Of a stretch of DNA of 64,000 nt, positions 11,701-23,215 are shown piece after piece. Where the stretch lies: positions 1,304,781 to 1,368,780 of the forward strand of contig BCJC01000008.1 of the NCBI GenBank assembly GCA_001600175.1, given 5' to 3'. Source of the DNA: Erythrobasidium yunnanense (Eukaryota > Basidiomycota > Cystobasidiomycetes > Erythrobasidiales > Erythrobasidiaceae). The notes under the pieces are model-generated. The model was not told the DNA's origin and made no database searches. It worked only from the letters and a program-made list of their open reading frames with translations. Each line of letters opens with the position of its first letter. The stretch's first letter is position 1. The position numbers and the translations under genes are program-made.

Positions 11701-13706
11701 TCATCTCCTATCCCGTCTCCTGGAGAAAGATCCTTCTAAGCGAATACAGCTACATGAGGTCAAGGTACGTACAGCTCCACGACCTGACCCTCGTCGTACC
11801 GGGTGTCCTGATTCTGATTCTGTCTCTACAGCAACATCCCTGGGTGCTTCGCAATCTGCGAGACTCTGCAGGCTGGCTGGCCGAGCATGACTTGGCAGAT
11901 ACAGGCGTTCTGCATGTTACAGAAGAGGAGGTCCAACATGCAACTGCCGAACGAGCTATACCCGTTATACCACAGAGTAGTCTGAAGGCATCTTTCAAGC
12001 GCTTTGCAGACGTGTTCGGCTTGGGAGGCCAGAATCTTTTAAGACGTTCAGTACGGCGCGACAGGAGTAAAAGTATCAGCAGTACGAGTGCCAGTATTAC
12101 TACGGCTAGTGCATTCGACGGCAGAAGCGAACCCTCGCAAAGCAGGACAGCAAGTCGGCATGCCAGTATCGTCAAGAAGAAGCCATCCACTAGTCGGTCT
12201 ACCAAGAGTGGCGCTGGAGGAAGCGAAGAGATGCCCGGCTCATCTTATGAGCACCACGAAGTGGACACCAATGCTTTAATGACTCACGCAATGGCTCTCA
12301 AACGCAGACTTACCAACCACAAAGCTGCTCGAGAAGCGCATGAAGCAGCCTTGTCGGCATCCATGCCTTCGCCGACCGGCGCACACGCTCCCTCCCTACC
12401 TTCTACCTCACCTCATAGCAGCCAATCCCATCACCAGGCCATGTTCTCGCATCCGCCTCAGATGGCCCGAACTGTGTCTGGAGAATCTGCACGTTCTCGC
12501 TCCGAAACGCACAGAAGTTCTGTGGGAACCCATCTCCTTCCTCCGCAAGACATGTTAAGAAGTAGCTCATCTGCCGCTACCTCAGAGGCTGGCTCAGTCC
12601 CAAGTTGTTCTATGGGAGTTCAAGGAGCAGCCAAAGCTAGCCGACCTTCCCTTTCTTCGCTTACTTCTCGACCGTGGTCAAACGGGTCCTTTGTAGCTTC
12701 TAACACACAATTGGGAAGCGATAACGAGGGGAAGATATCAACCGGGATTAAGAATGTCTGGCGCAAGCTGCGATCGGGCAGTCGAACTCCCGCAGCGCCA
12801 GGTTCGCCTCGCCTGCCGAACAAGGCTTTGTCAGCTATGACCCCCGCGCCGCCGAAATTGGCAAATGGAGGTTCAGCTAGAGAGGCGCTTCCAGCAGGAC
12901 TAGCGAGCTCCTCTTCTGCTTCGCGAACGTCTTCTACCAAGCCAGACATGCTTCTACCGCCTGCCGCCCTTGCAGCGCAGATCCAAGCTTATCAGGATGG
13001 GGAAGATCCTCGCTTGGACTGGGAAGCTACAAAGCGAGCAATCCAATCCGAGGACGTTATTACCGACTCTAGCGACGACCTTTCCGACGATTTCGAGGAC
13101 GACGACGATTACGGCGATTCAATTTCACCAATGGAACACGACAGCAATACTCAGCCTAGTAGCTTGGGCGTAACCCAGCCGCTGATGTGGAGCGATCCAG
13201 AGAATGGCTGGCGGGCGACTCCACAACTGAATGCGGATCCTCTAGGTCGCTTCTTCCGCCAGCAGCAACAGCAGCCACAGGCTGTATCACGGCAGTCATC
13301 GGCTTCGATATTGACTCCAGACGTGGAAGCTCAAGTCACCGATTCGACGCCACGCGCTGTCAAGCATGCGACGGTGAATTCTCCTGCTGCATCGCTAGTT
13401 CAGGTTGAAGAACGCGAGCATGCCAGGCCACCACTTTCGCGTGATGGCAGTATCCACAAAGACTACTCTGCCAAAGTTCCTGCCCCTTCTCCAGGCCGCC
13501 TTAGCAGATCGCAAATCGGACGTGCTGGCCATGTTGCCGATGATGAAAACGACGATGGTGACGAAGAAGAAGAAGAGGTCATGATCAAGCCTCGCTCTCG
13601 ACTACGGCGGACGACCAATTCCGCTCTCGCCCTCGGTAATTCCCCAACACATCAAGCACGCGCACCTATGGGCTACGCTCCACCTGTGGCATATCCAGGG
13701 TGCTAG
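8723..13706 (+). CDS. CaMKK/Ssp1-like serine/threonine protein kinase
   Basis: This is a 1566-aa kinase of the calcium/calmodulin-dependent kinase kinase group (S. pombe Ssp1, yeast Sak1/Tos3/Elm1), which phosphorylates the activation loop of AMPK-type kinases. Exons 8723-10071, 10181-10725, 10782-10895, 10947-11764 and 11832-13706 sum to 4701 nt. Residues 1-450 are Ser/Pro/His-rich and probably disordered. The kinase domain runs about 451-955, with glycine loop IGRGVHGRVWL, AIKSVNRE lysine, GIIHRDIKPANLLW, ISDFGVSHVSEA, GSPAFFAPELC and GIDVWALGVTLYCLLFG. Two large inserts interrupt it: about 100 residues between the lysine strand and helix C, where CaMKKs carry their RP insert, and about 100 residues after APELC. 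The last ~600 residues are low-complexity with acidic runs. Substrates are inferred from family only. Confidence 0.9.
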
Positions 13707-14093
13707 GCATGTATGGCCTACTTTGCTTTGCTCAACCTTCCTCCCCTTTTATGACCTTTCTTTTCTGAATATCTTTCGCCTTTCGTCTCGTTCTACAGTG
13801 CCCTGTGTATCCCATCTCTGTATCTAGACGCACATAGTAAGGAACTGCCTATCTTACGTTTAGAGTATGTGCTCGCTGCAATTAGAACCTTTTATGGCGG
13901 ATGTGTCATGGGCTGTCGAGATTGTTGTGCTTAAATAGCAGCGGACGAGCAAACAAACGGTCTGATGTTGTATCTCAAAGGAATACTTGAGCTGCGTGAT
14001 AGCTAAACTTGCCTACTTTCCTTAGCCTTCGCTTTCCGCTGAGTACCAAAGCCGGTGAAGGTTACGCCAATACATCGATTTTCAAGGATCAGC
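13707..14093. other. Intergenic, kinase 3' flank / ABC gene promoter
   Basis: This 387-bp gap has no supported coding frame. It presumably holds the kinase 3' UTR and the promoter of the ABC transporter. Confidence 0.4.
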
Positions 14094-17000
14094 ATGGTTA
14101 AGATGCGACGCAAACTACCGTTACTGGCGCAACTTGCCTCGATATATGCAGCGCAAGACTATGCGACCGCGTCGTCACCTTTGTCCGGTAACAGTTCGGC
14201 CACCTACAAATTGGGCTACTTTGAGGGCAGCAGCAAGCAGCAAGACGTACTGCCGCCAGCTATGAGACCAGCGAATGCCCCAGCTAGCTTTCACGCCTTT
14301 CCTGGACTGTCTCGATCACCGACGAGCTATGCACCTCCTTCAGAATGCTTCAACTGCTTGCTTCCCAGCTTCACATGCATTCAGTTTGGACAATGCAACG
14401 AATACGATGGGCAATGCATCTGCCCTGATGGGTTCGGAGGACTGGATTGCAGCAAGCCGTTGGATGGATCGCTCGCAGACGGCAAAGAACGATATCCTAG
14501 AGAAGGAAACGAAGCGCATTGTAAGGAAGGATGGACAGGATTGAACTGTAACGGTGCGTCATTTGACCTTACGCATCGAGCATGCTCTCAACGATGTGGC
14601 TCACCTTGCGATCTGCCACTCAGTGTGCCAGACGGACGATGTCTGTGGACCACTCGTACCAGATGATGAGCCCTCGATACGTCCGTCAGGCCTCCCTGGC
14701 GCAAGCTCTGAACAAAGCCCAGCAGTTTGTTACAAAGGCGGTCTGGTCGTCAACCAGATGCACCAGATGTGCGATGTTACAAGTAAGCCAGCCTAGTCGC
14801 AGATCCTGATCTGCAGCAACTTACTCTGTGCACGGTTACAGACCGGAAGATCTTAGACATGCTGCCCGATAGACCGCCTCAAGTCACCTTCTCTTGCGAT
14901 CGGCCACACAACACATGCGGATTCCAATTCTGGGTCGGAGGAGTGTAAGCACTTTAGTCTTGGGATGGCCGATTGCTGGTTGAGTCTCTTCTTTAGCGAA
15001 TCCTTTTACTGCGGTCTCGAGCAATGCGAAGTCAAGGCGGAAGCAACGCAAGCAGCCAACATGACCAAGTACGATTGCAAGACTATCAAGTGTGCATGCA
15101 TACCGGGAAGAATGCTGTGCGGCGAGAATGGCTCAGTCAGTATGTAACATCGATTTCGCAAAGAATAGAAACCGCCGACTGACCTCGCACGTCTAGATAT
15201 CGACGACTTTTTGGCCGAAGAGATCAAAGGTCCAGGCACCTTCAGCTGCAATACTGATGGAACCGGCTGTTCCTTCGTCGAGCCTGCCATGAATCAGCTG
15301 ATTAACGACGTGTTTGGAGACGATTATATAACGCTCAATTGTAAATCTGGCGAGTGTATGCACTATACAATGGTTCCTGGATTCGAGACATCCGCACCTC
15401 CGGACAATACAAAGCTACTCGCTTTCAGTATCGCAGTTGCCGGAGCTGCTGTAATCGCTGCTTGTTTACGTAGGTGGTAGCAGCCTTGTGTGCATGGCTT
15501 TTTCTAACAATTTTCATGTATAGTATTCTGGTTCCTGGGCAGGCAGCGCAAATCTGAATATGGGCGTATCAGCCTCGGCGATGAAGACGAAGACGGCGAT
15601 GAAGTCAGCAAGCTGCTGTCAAAGCATGTTCCTGCAACACTGCAATTCTCAGGCCTCGGCTACAACGCGCCATCCGGAAAGCAGATTTTGAGTGGAGTTT
15701 CGGGAGCTGTCAAGCCTGGGCAGCTATTGGCAATTATGGGAGCGTCAGGCGCTGGAAAGTCGACTCTCCTCGATATACTTGCTAGGAAGAGCAAGTCTGG
15801 ATCTGTCACTGGTAAAGTGACGGTTAACGGACAGCAGCTCTCTAGCGATACCTACAAGCGTATTGTCGGCTTTGTCGATCAGGAAGATACGCTTCTGAGC
15901 ACCCTCACCGTATATGAAACGATCTTATATTCAGCTCTACTGCGATTACCGAGGGAGATGTCCTACGAAGCTAAGAAGATGCGAACGTTGGAGACTATGC
16001 ATGAGTTGGGCATTATGTCTATCAAGGACTCGCGCATCGGAGAATCAGGCAGGAGGTCTATATCAGGAGGCGAGAAGCGAAGAGTCTCCATCGCTTGCGA
16101 GCTGGTAACGAGCCCATCTATCCTCTTCCTGGACGAGCCTACATCTGGCCTGGACGCCTACAACGCAATTAATGTTGTCGAATGTCTCGTCAACTTGGCA
16201 CAGAAGTACAATCGGACAGTCGTATTCACGATACATCAGCCGCGTAGCAATATCGTAGCCCTTTTCGACCATCTTCTGCTGCTGGCCGGAGGCAGGGTAG
16301 TCTACTCTGGAGAGTACAATCAATGCCAGGCTTTCTTTGAGTCTACTGGACATCCATGCCCGCCAGGCTACAACATCGCAGATTTCCTGAGTAAGTTGGC
16401 TGTCTTGCGAATTGTGCAGAATAAAGCTAATGCTCCCGCAGTCGATCTCACGATGCAGGACGAGTCGGCTATCGGAAATCCACCATCTCTACGAAGTGAT
16501 GAAGAGAATGCAAACTCGGTGCCCTCACCCAGAACCGCTACAACAGCTTCACCTACAACAGATAGCCAATTCGCGGTGCAAAGCGCATCAGGACAGAACA
16601 GTGCAAGAAACCCGTATCTTGCAAAGCTGGTAGACGCTTACGAACAAAGCGATATAGCCAAGAATCTCCAAGCATCTTTGTCTACTGCCGACGCTTCTTC
16701 GCAATCGAAGCTAGACACAGTAGGCGCATTCAGACGGGCGAACATCTGGACTCAATTCAGGATCCTTAGCGGAAGATCTTTCAAGAATCTATACAGGAAC
16801 CCAATGCTCATGTTGACGCACTATGCAGTCTCGCTCGTGCTTGGCGGTAAGCTGAGATATGCTTGAAGGCCGATCAACGCTGACTCGATCTTTCTGCAAC
16901 AGTAATGTGCGGCTTCTTGTTTGCCCATGTTACAGACGACATTCCAGGTTTCCAGAATCGCATGGGCCTCTTCTTCTTTATTCTGGCTGTGTTCGGCTTC

Positions 17001-17694
17001 TCCTGCCTGACTTCCCTGGACGTGTTCGCGAAAGAGCGGATACTGTTCATGCGCGAGCGTTCCAACGGCTACTATTCTCCGATCGCATACTTTACTGCCA
17101 AAGTGCTCTTCGATATCCTGCCGCTTCGGGTCATACCACCTTTCATCCTCGGCGCCATTATCTACAGTCCCGTAGGACTGGTTGCAGAGGTCGCTACTTT
17201 CTGGAAGTTCATCCTCATCCTCATCATGTTCAACCTCTCAGCAAGCAGTGTCGTCTTGTTCATCAGTGTTGTCATCAGCAACTCGGGTATAGCCAACTTG
17301 GCAGGAAGTCTCATTATGCTCCTCAAGTAGGTTCAATGCTGTTCGATGAGTATACGGCGGATCGCTGACGCGTCTTGTTCAACACAGCCTGCTCTTCGCA
17401 GGCCTTCTGATCAATCGGGAGAAGCTACCTCGTGGCATTGGCTGGCTGCAGACAGTCTCCTTCTTCCATGCTGCCTTCGAGAGCCTGCTGGTCAACGAAG
17501 TGCGCTACCTTCAGCTCAAAGACCACAAGTATGGCGTAGACATCGAAGTGCCAGCCGCAACAATCCTCTCTCTGTTTGGCTTCCGGGCTCAGGCCTTCTG
17601 GATGCCAGACTTCCTCATTCTGTGCTTATACTTTGGCGGCTTTATCGCGCTTTCGTTCGTCGCTCTGGTAGTTCTGGTCAAGGAACGTCGTTGA
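14094..17694 (+). CDS. Adp1-like ABCG half-transporter with extracellular Cys-rich domain
   Basis: This matches fungal Adp1 (YCR011C)-type ABCG transporters; the substrate is unknown. Nine exons (14094-14553, 14624-14782, 14842-14944, 14997-15139, 15197-15469, 15524-16390, 16442-16846, 16903-17326, 17388-17694) sum to 3141 nt, giving 1046 aa. A signal-like N-terminus ([18 protein letters not shown]) leads into a lumenal or extracellular region of about 350 residues with many cysteines, including an EGF-like [13 protein letters not shown] membrane span near 360-385 precedes the ATPase domain: Walker [10 protein letters not shown] (about 452-460), signature [10 protein letters not shown], Walker [14 protein letters not shown] and the H-loop VFTIHQPRS. 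The C-terminal 270 residues hold the ABCG membrane bundle, with the [16 protein letters not shown] hinge. The start ATG was preferred to an upstream GTG in frame. Half-transporters of this group are expected to dimerise. Confidence 0.92.
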
Positions 17695-18305
17695 GCCAGG
17701 ACGCAAATGGTTTTCTCTCATCGCCAGCACATGTTGGCATAGCATCGCAGCATGTTGTTGATTTGAACATGGGCATTCATGTAGCAAAGTCATCGCTACA
17801 TCTGTTCTAGAGTATCGGGTACCATACATAGGTCGAAGCTGACGCGCACATGCGATGGTCGCACGCGTCTTTGTGCTTCGTATCTACTGCAACTTGTCCT
17901 ATGTTACAGGGAAGCGATACTCAGCTCTCATCAATTTATGGGCACTCATACTTGCCTGCCAAATCAGGCGCAGAGAGAGTTTGAGATCGACCCGATGCGG
18001 GCAACCATTTCGGCCTGGCAAATTTCTCTCCTGCGATCTCTGCCATGCATGTAGAATTGCCACCGGGATTTCCTCGTGTGCCTTGATGGCTGGACAATCT
18101 CTCCTGAAGTCTTTCTTCTTCTCTTCAAGGCTTTCTTTTCCCAAGTCTGCAAGCTTTTTTCGCTTCAGATATCAAGCTTTCCCTCATAGTAACAGCCCTT
18201 AGGTATGCCATGATCTTCCTGTCAGGGTCCCGCCTGTCATGTGACTTTCGCTGAAGCTTTTCATTCTTTCTTCTCTTCCTTCTCTCTCGACTTTCTAGCA
18301 GCGCG
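17695..18305. other. Intergenic, MFS gene promoter
   Basis: This 611-bp stretch lies between two plus-strand genes. The last 150 bp before the MFS start are pyrimidine-rich (repeated CTTTC/TTCTTCT), a common feature near fungal transcription starts. No coding frame is supported. Confidence 0.4.
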
Positions 18306-20316
18306 ATGGCTCCCAACTTCGATGCTGAGAAGCCAGTGCTTCCAGATGACCGTGCTGCAGTCAAGCAACCCATCAACGACCAGAAGCTCAGTGCCGACAA
18401 GAAGGATGCGGGGCGCTTTGAAGATATCCCCATCGTCGAAGACACCGACATGTCGTTCGCCGCTATCCTCAAGGGTACCGCACACACTCCTATGACTGTT
18501 TTTGAGCGAAAAGCTGCTCTGATCAATGTGTAAGGCGGAATGAGCTTCACTTCCAACGGCTTTCTGCAGCTGGCACGTGATCTGATAAGGGCTGCATCGT
18601 ACAACAGTGAACTCGACAACCTCGGTATGGGTCGCTACCAGTGGTGCATCTGGTTCCTCTGCGGTTTCGGCTACTTCCTGGATCTGGCCTGGGCGCAAGG
18701 TGTCGGTGTAGCAGCCTCAGCCATCTACGCAGAGATGGACGTCCCGCCTGGCCGACAAGGTATCATCTTCTCCTGCGCCAATGCCGGTCTCGCTGTCGGT
18801 GCTCTCGGATTCGGTCTTCTGGTCGATATCATCGGAAGACGATGGGCCTTTAACCTTACCTGCCTTATCTGCTCTGTCTTTGGCATGCTTCTTGCTGCCC
18901 CCAAGTACAACTATGGCGCCATCTGCGGTATCTACCTGCTCTCCTCTATCGGTCTTGGAGGTAACATTCCAGTAGACGCAACCATCACCCTCGAATTCCT
19001 GCCCCAAAAGCGCCGCAACTTGGTATCCTTGCTGTCGTTGTGGCAGCCAGTTGGTGTCACATTCGCTTCAGCTGTAGCTCTTGGAACCGCAGGAACCTAT
19101 CGTTGCGCTCCCGATCTTCTCTCGTGCCGCTCGCCAGATCTCGCCGCTGGAGCCGAATGCTGCGGTGTCTCCAACAACATGGGTTGGAGATACCTTGTCC
19201 TCATTCTCGGATCCGTCACTCTCTTGATCTTCATCGTTCGATTCTTCATCTTCCCCTTCCACGAATCACCCAAATTCCTGCTCAGCCAGGGCAAGGAAGC
19301 TGAGGCCATCGAAGTTCTTCACAAGATTGCCAAATTCAACAGAGCGGCACCTCCAGCTCTGACGCTCGAGCACTTCAAAGAAATTGAGGCTAGCGTTGGC
19401 CTACACCCTGACGATGCTGCCCAGCATGCACCGAAAAAGAACGCTAAGCAAGTCGTCAAGGCAGTCTTCACTAGTCTCAAGCACCTCAAAGGTCTCTTCA
19501 CCAACAGGCTCCAGCTGCTCATTTTCGTTCTGTTGGCCATTGCTTATATGGTAAGTAGGCAATTCAAACGCTCAAGTTCCGCGGGACTAACATATTTGAC
19601 GTCCGCAGGGAGATTACTGGTCCTTTAACCTTGCTGTACGTGCAAAGCAATGTCGGAGTATAGCACACCAAACTAATGTACCTCTTCTATGTAGGGTGCC
19701 TTCTTGCCTCTCATCCTCTTGCAGAACAACGTCAGCAGTGGACAAGGCACTATCCGCGCCACCTACACGCAATACATCATTATCTATGCACCTGGTATCA
19801 TCGGAGCCGTCATTGCTCTTCTATCGGTCCAGCTTCCCCTTGTAGGAAGGAAGTGGTCGCTCGTCTTCTCTGCCGCTTGTCAGGGTTTGTCCATGGCTCT
19901 GTACACACAGGTCAACTCTACTGCGGGATACGTTGGTCTTAATGCCCTCGAGTACATTATGCAGACAGTGAGCCCGATACTCTGTGCGATCCAGAGCAGA
20001 GACTGATTGTTGGGTGCTCGCAGTACTTTAACGCCGTTCTTTACGCCTCTGCCCCCGAGCTCTTCGATACCGCTTACCGTGGATCAGCAAGGTTAGTTGA
20101 TGTAGTCACACGTTAGGGTAATTGCTAAAGTGCTTCTTCAGTGGTATGCTGTCATGCATCGGTCGACTGGCTGGTATTGTAGCTCCCTTCGCTGCCCAGC
20201 CGCTTCTGGCCAGCCAGAGCAAGGGCATTCTTTGGCTTGGCGCTGGAGGTATCTGGCTCTCGGCACTGGTCATGATCTTCTTGCCTGTCGAGATGAGGAA
20301 CAGACAAATGTACTAA
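18306..20316 (+). CDS. MFS transporter, SVOP/SV2-like
   Basis: This is a 569-aa major-facilitator permease of the SVOP-like group found in fungi, probably plasma-membrane, with an unknown organic solute as substrate. Six exons (18306-18529, 18608-19550, 19609-19635, 19695-19967, 20024-20091, 20142-20316) sum to 1710 nt. A hydrophilic N-terminus of about 75 residues ends in the family block ALINVELDNLGMGRYQW. Twelve hydrophobic segments follow, with the MFS loop motif GLLVDIIGRRWAF between TM2 and TM3, and NIPVDATITLEFLP. Between TM6 and TM7 is the hydrophilic central loop ending in KAVFTSLKHLKGLFT. Exon 3 is a 27-nt microexon that encodes GDYWSFNLA. The C-terminus is short (VEMRNRQMY). Confidence 0.9.
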
Positions 20317-21083
20317 GTGGGAGCTGGCGCATATGATCGCACTTCAGCGTCAATGTTCGTAGCGGGGACTCAGTCAGAAGTCCGTATCTTACACAGATGC
20401 AAGTCAGAGTCTTTAAGTTTAGTAGCATTGGGAGCAGATTGTCTGAGGGACAACCCCCATCGGGGTCCACTTCAAAAGTCAACACAGTCTTCGGGTTCAA
20501 TTGTGAGAATTATACAAAATTTACACCACTCTAGTTTCATAACCTTTCTTGTGCATACGGGTTGATAGCTCCCGTCAAAAGCTTCATTTTCCAGTAATGC
20601 ATGTTTGTCATACTATCTTCATTGGCTTGCCAGGGTTCTTGCCTCGTTGGCGGACGTTGCTTGGTGCGTGCGGCGGACGCAGGCGACGGGCAGTCAGCGC
20701 CTTGATATAGATTATCTTACGAACCTTGAAGGCCTTTGGGTACATTCTAGCCGGCGCATTTTCACGTCGTCACGGAGCCGACGCCAGCACCGAGATAAGA
20801 TCAAGATATATACGAAATGGGAGAGGCGCGACCCGGTTATGTAGGATCTCATGACAATATCAGGCTGTAAAGCTGGGGGGAGCGTTTTGGTGTCAGACGT
20901 GGATAGCTCGTCGCGACCAAGCCGAGCGACATCAGGACCTGTCGACGAGCCAGCGACGCATGCTTCTAAGAGTTGCGGAGCCGTAGGTATCAAGGATGTT
21001 CAGACGTAGAGGGTTGTATATCGCTGTGCAACATTCGGAGCCCGTCTTGCCCGTTCCCTTCAGCTTTATCGTTTCATAACAGC
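20317..21083. other. Intergenic before TAF6
   Basis: This 767-bp stretch lies between two plus-strand genes. Short frames on both strands show no family features. A GGTTCAATT near 20505 resembles a tRNA B box, but I could not fold a tRNA around it. I see nothing else. Confidence 0.4.
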
Positions 21084-23087
21084 ATGGCCAGCTCAGCATG
21101 GCCCAAAGGGAGTGTAAAGGTAGCATTGGATAGCAGAACGAGCAGTTTGGGCTCAGTTCCAGGCTGATATGCTGCTGTATCCTTCAGGACGTCGCGGAAT
21201 CGCTGGGGATTGTAAACCTTTCGGACGAAGTATCACTGGGACTTGCTGCAGATGTCGAATACAGACTTCGCGAAGTGGTTGAAGTGAATGATGCTATCGT
21301 TAACGGTCATTGCTTTGGAGCTGGCTCTGATGCAAGAAACGCCAGGAATCACTCAAGTTTATGCGACATGCTAAGCGGCAGCGGCTCAAGGTAGAAGACG
21401 TCGACTATGCTCTCAGTGCGAAGAATATAGAGGTGCCTACTCAGCTCCAACTGGCCGTCCGGATGAACCACAACCTAACATGGTCCGTCTGTCCAGCCAT
21501 TATGGGGTTTCTCCTCGTCACACAATCCTATAGCATATCGCAAGGCAACGCACGCTTCAGGAAACCTCTACTTCGTCGACGATGAAGAGATTGACCTGTC
21601 CAGACTTTCGCAATCAGCCCTTCCTCCAATACCTCGCGAGATCTCTTATACGGGTGAGTTATGTGTAAAACTGTGTTCTAATAGCTTATTCGAAGGGTAT
21701 GTGTCTTAACAGCTCACTGGCTGGCTGTGGAGGGCGTCCAACCGGCTATACCTCAGAACCCGTCTCCAGCAGGTAGGTAATTCACTGACTTGTCGTAGGT
21801 GCAGTAGCTGACTTCTTTACTCTCATCTCAGAGGTACACTCGGCAGCGGTGAATGCTCGATCAGCATCAAGAACAACAGCGATAGGTCCAGAGGGCACCG
21901 ATGTCAAGCCTTTGGTTGCGCATGCACTTTCGAAAGAATTACAATTATATTTCGATCGTCTTACATTGGCGGCTGTGGTAAGTCCACCTAGTTCTAACCC
22001 CTTGTGAACTTCTGCTCAGGAAGTTTGACAGGATCAAGACGAGACTATGAGAGCTGCAGCTCTGGAAAGCTTCCGCGGTGATACCGGCATTCAAGGTCTT
22101 ATAGCATATCTCATTCAATGGGTGGCTGAAAGAGTGAGCTATTGATGCTTACGTTGTCCCGGCAGACGCTGATCGTGCTGTTTACAGGTGGTCACATCGC
22201 TCAATTCGTCCTTAATTGCTTTAGATCAAAACATCGACATACTCGAAGCTATGCTTCAGAACTCTTCTCTCTTCATCGATCCTTATGTAGGCTATTGACA
22301 GACTATCCTGGTCCATGTATGGAGCTGACGGCTGTTCAAGCTACACCAAATCCTGCCACCCGTTCTGTCTATCCTTCTCACAGCTTCTCTCGGATCTATC
22401 TCCAACTCTAGCCAGCTGTATGGTCTTTCGCACATAGCTGTTCGCCAACATGCGGCAGCCTTCCTCTCTTATCTACTCAAGCGGTATTCACAAGCCTACT
22501 CTGCACTCAAACCACGCATACTTCAGACTGTTCTACGCGGCCTCGTAAGCGGATCTTCTGCCGATATTCGGAGTGCGGGTTCGCTCGTTGGTGCCCTTCT
22601 GGGTATCCGTGCACTTGGTAAAGACAGTATAAGGCGTGTTTTCGGGGCAAGAAGTCCGAATCTCATGCAAGTGGGCCAAGCTTTGCAAAGGGAAAGCTTC
22701 CCAGAAGCCGACCGCAACGCTTGCACGCAAACGATACTTGAAGCATTGCAAGAGGCATATCCTACTTCGCCGGAACATCAAACTTTCGATTATCAAGATC
22801 TCGAATTTGTGACGGGCACATACATAGCAGGCTACATCAACTCCAGCTGCACTCCGTCTGTGCCGCGAGGCATCCTAACAGAGCTTACGGCCGAAGAGGC
22901 AGACAGCTTGCAGCAGCAAAATACTGGTAGCAGGCTCCGTGTGGAACAGAGAGAGGCGTCTACAGACACTTATGCTAGCGGAGAGGCGGAGTCCAATCAG
23001 GGGGACGCTCTGACCAATGGTCAGAACGATGAAGAGGAAGAAGACGACGATGACGATGATATCGATATGGATGCTGTCAACACATAA
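21084..23087 (+). CDS. TAF6: Transcription initiation factor TFIID subunit 6
   Basis: TAF6 pairs with TAF9 through a histone fold in TFIID (and in SAGA in yeasts). Nine exons (21084-21119, 21188-21283, 21346-21432, 21497-21653, 21713-21772, 21832-21977, 22032-22133, 22188-22286, 22341-23087) sum to 1530 nt, giving 509 aa. The histone fold spans about residues 5-75: [20 protein letters not shown], then [12 protein letters not shown], then [20 protein letters not shown]. The conserved linker follows ([16 protein letters not shown] and [19 protein letters not shown]). From about 195 come the HEAT repeats of the TAF6 C-terminal domain ([32 protein letters not shown], and [18 protein letters not shown]). 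An acidic tail ([18 protein letters not shown]) ends the protein. The first three exons are too short to stand out as open frames. The gene is convergent with FAN1, with 128 bp between stops. Confidence 0.95.
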
Positions 23088-23215
23088 TGTTGGGAGTACT
23101 GTTCATAGGGTTTCAAGCCATGTTGTGCCTTTCACGTTCATACGACAACAATATACTGCCACAACTCAGGCTGCACAGAAACCAAGAAGTTGACGACGCA
23201 TGCTTGTTACGACTA

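Noticed and set aside
20440-20520. tRNA-like B box (GGTTCAATT)
   Set aside because: No A box at the right distance and no acceptor or anticodon stem could be formed around it.
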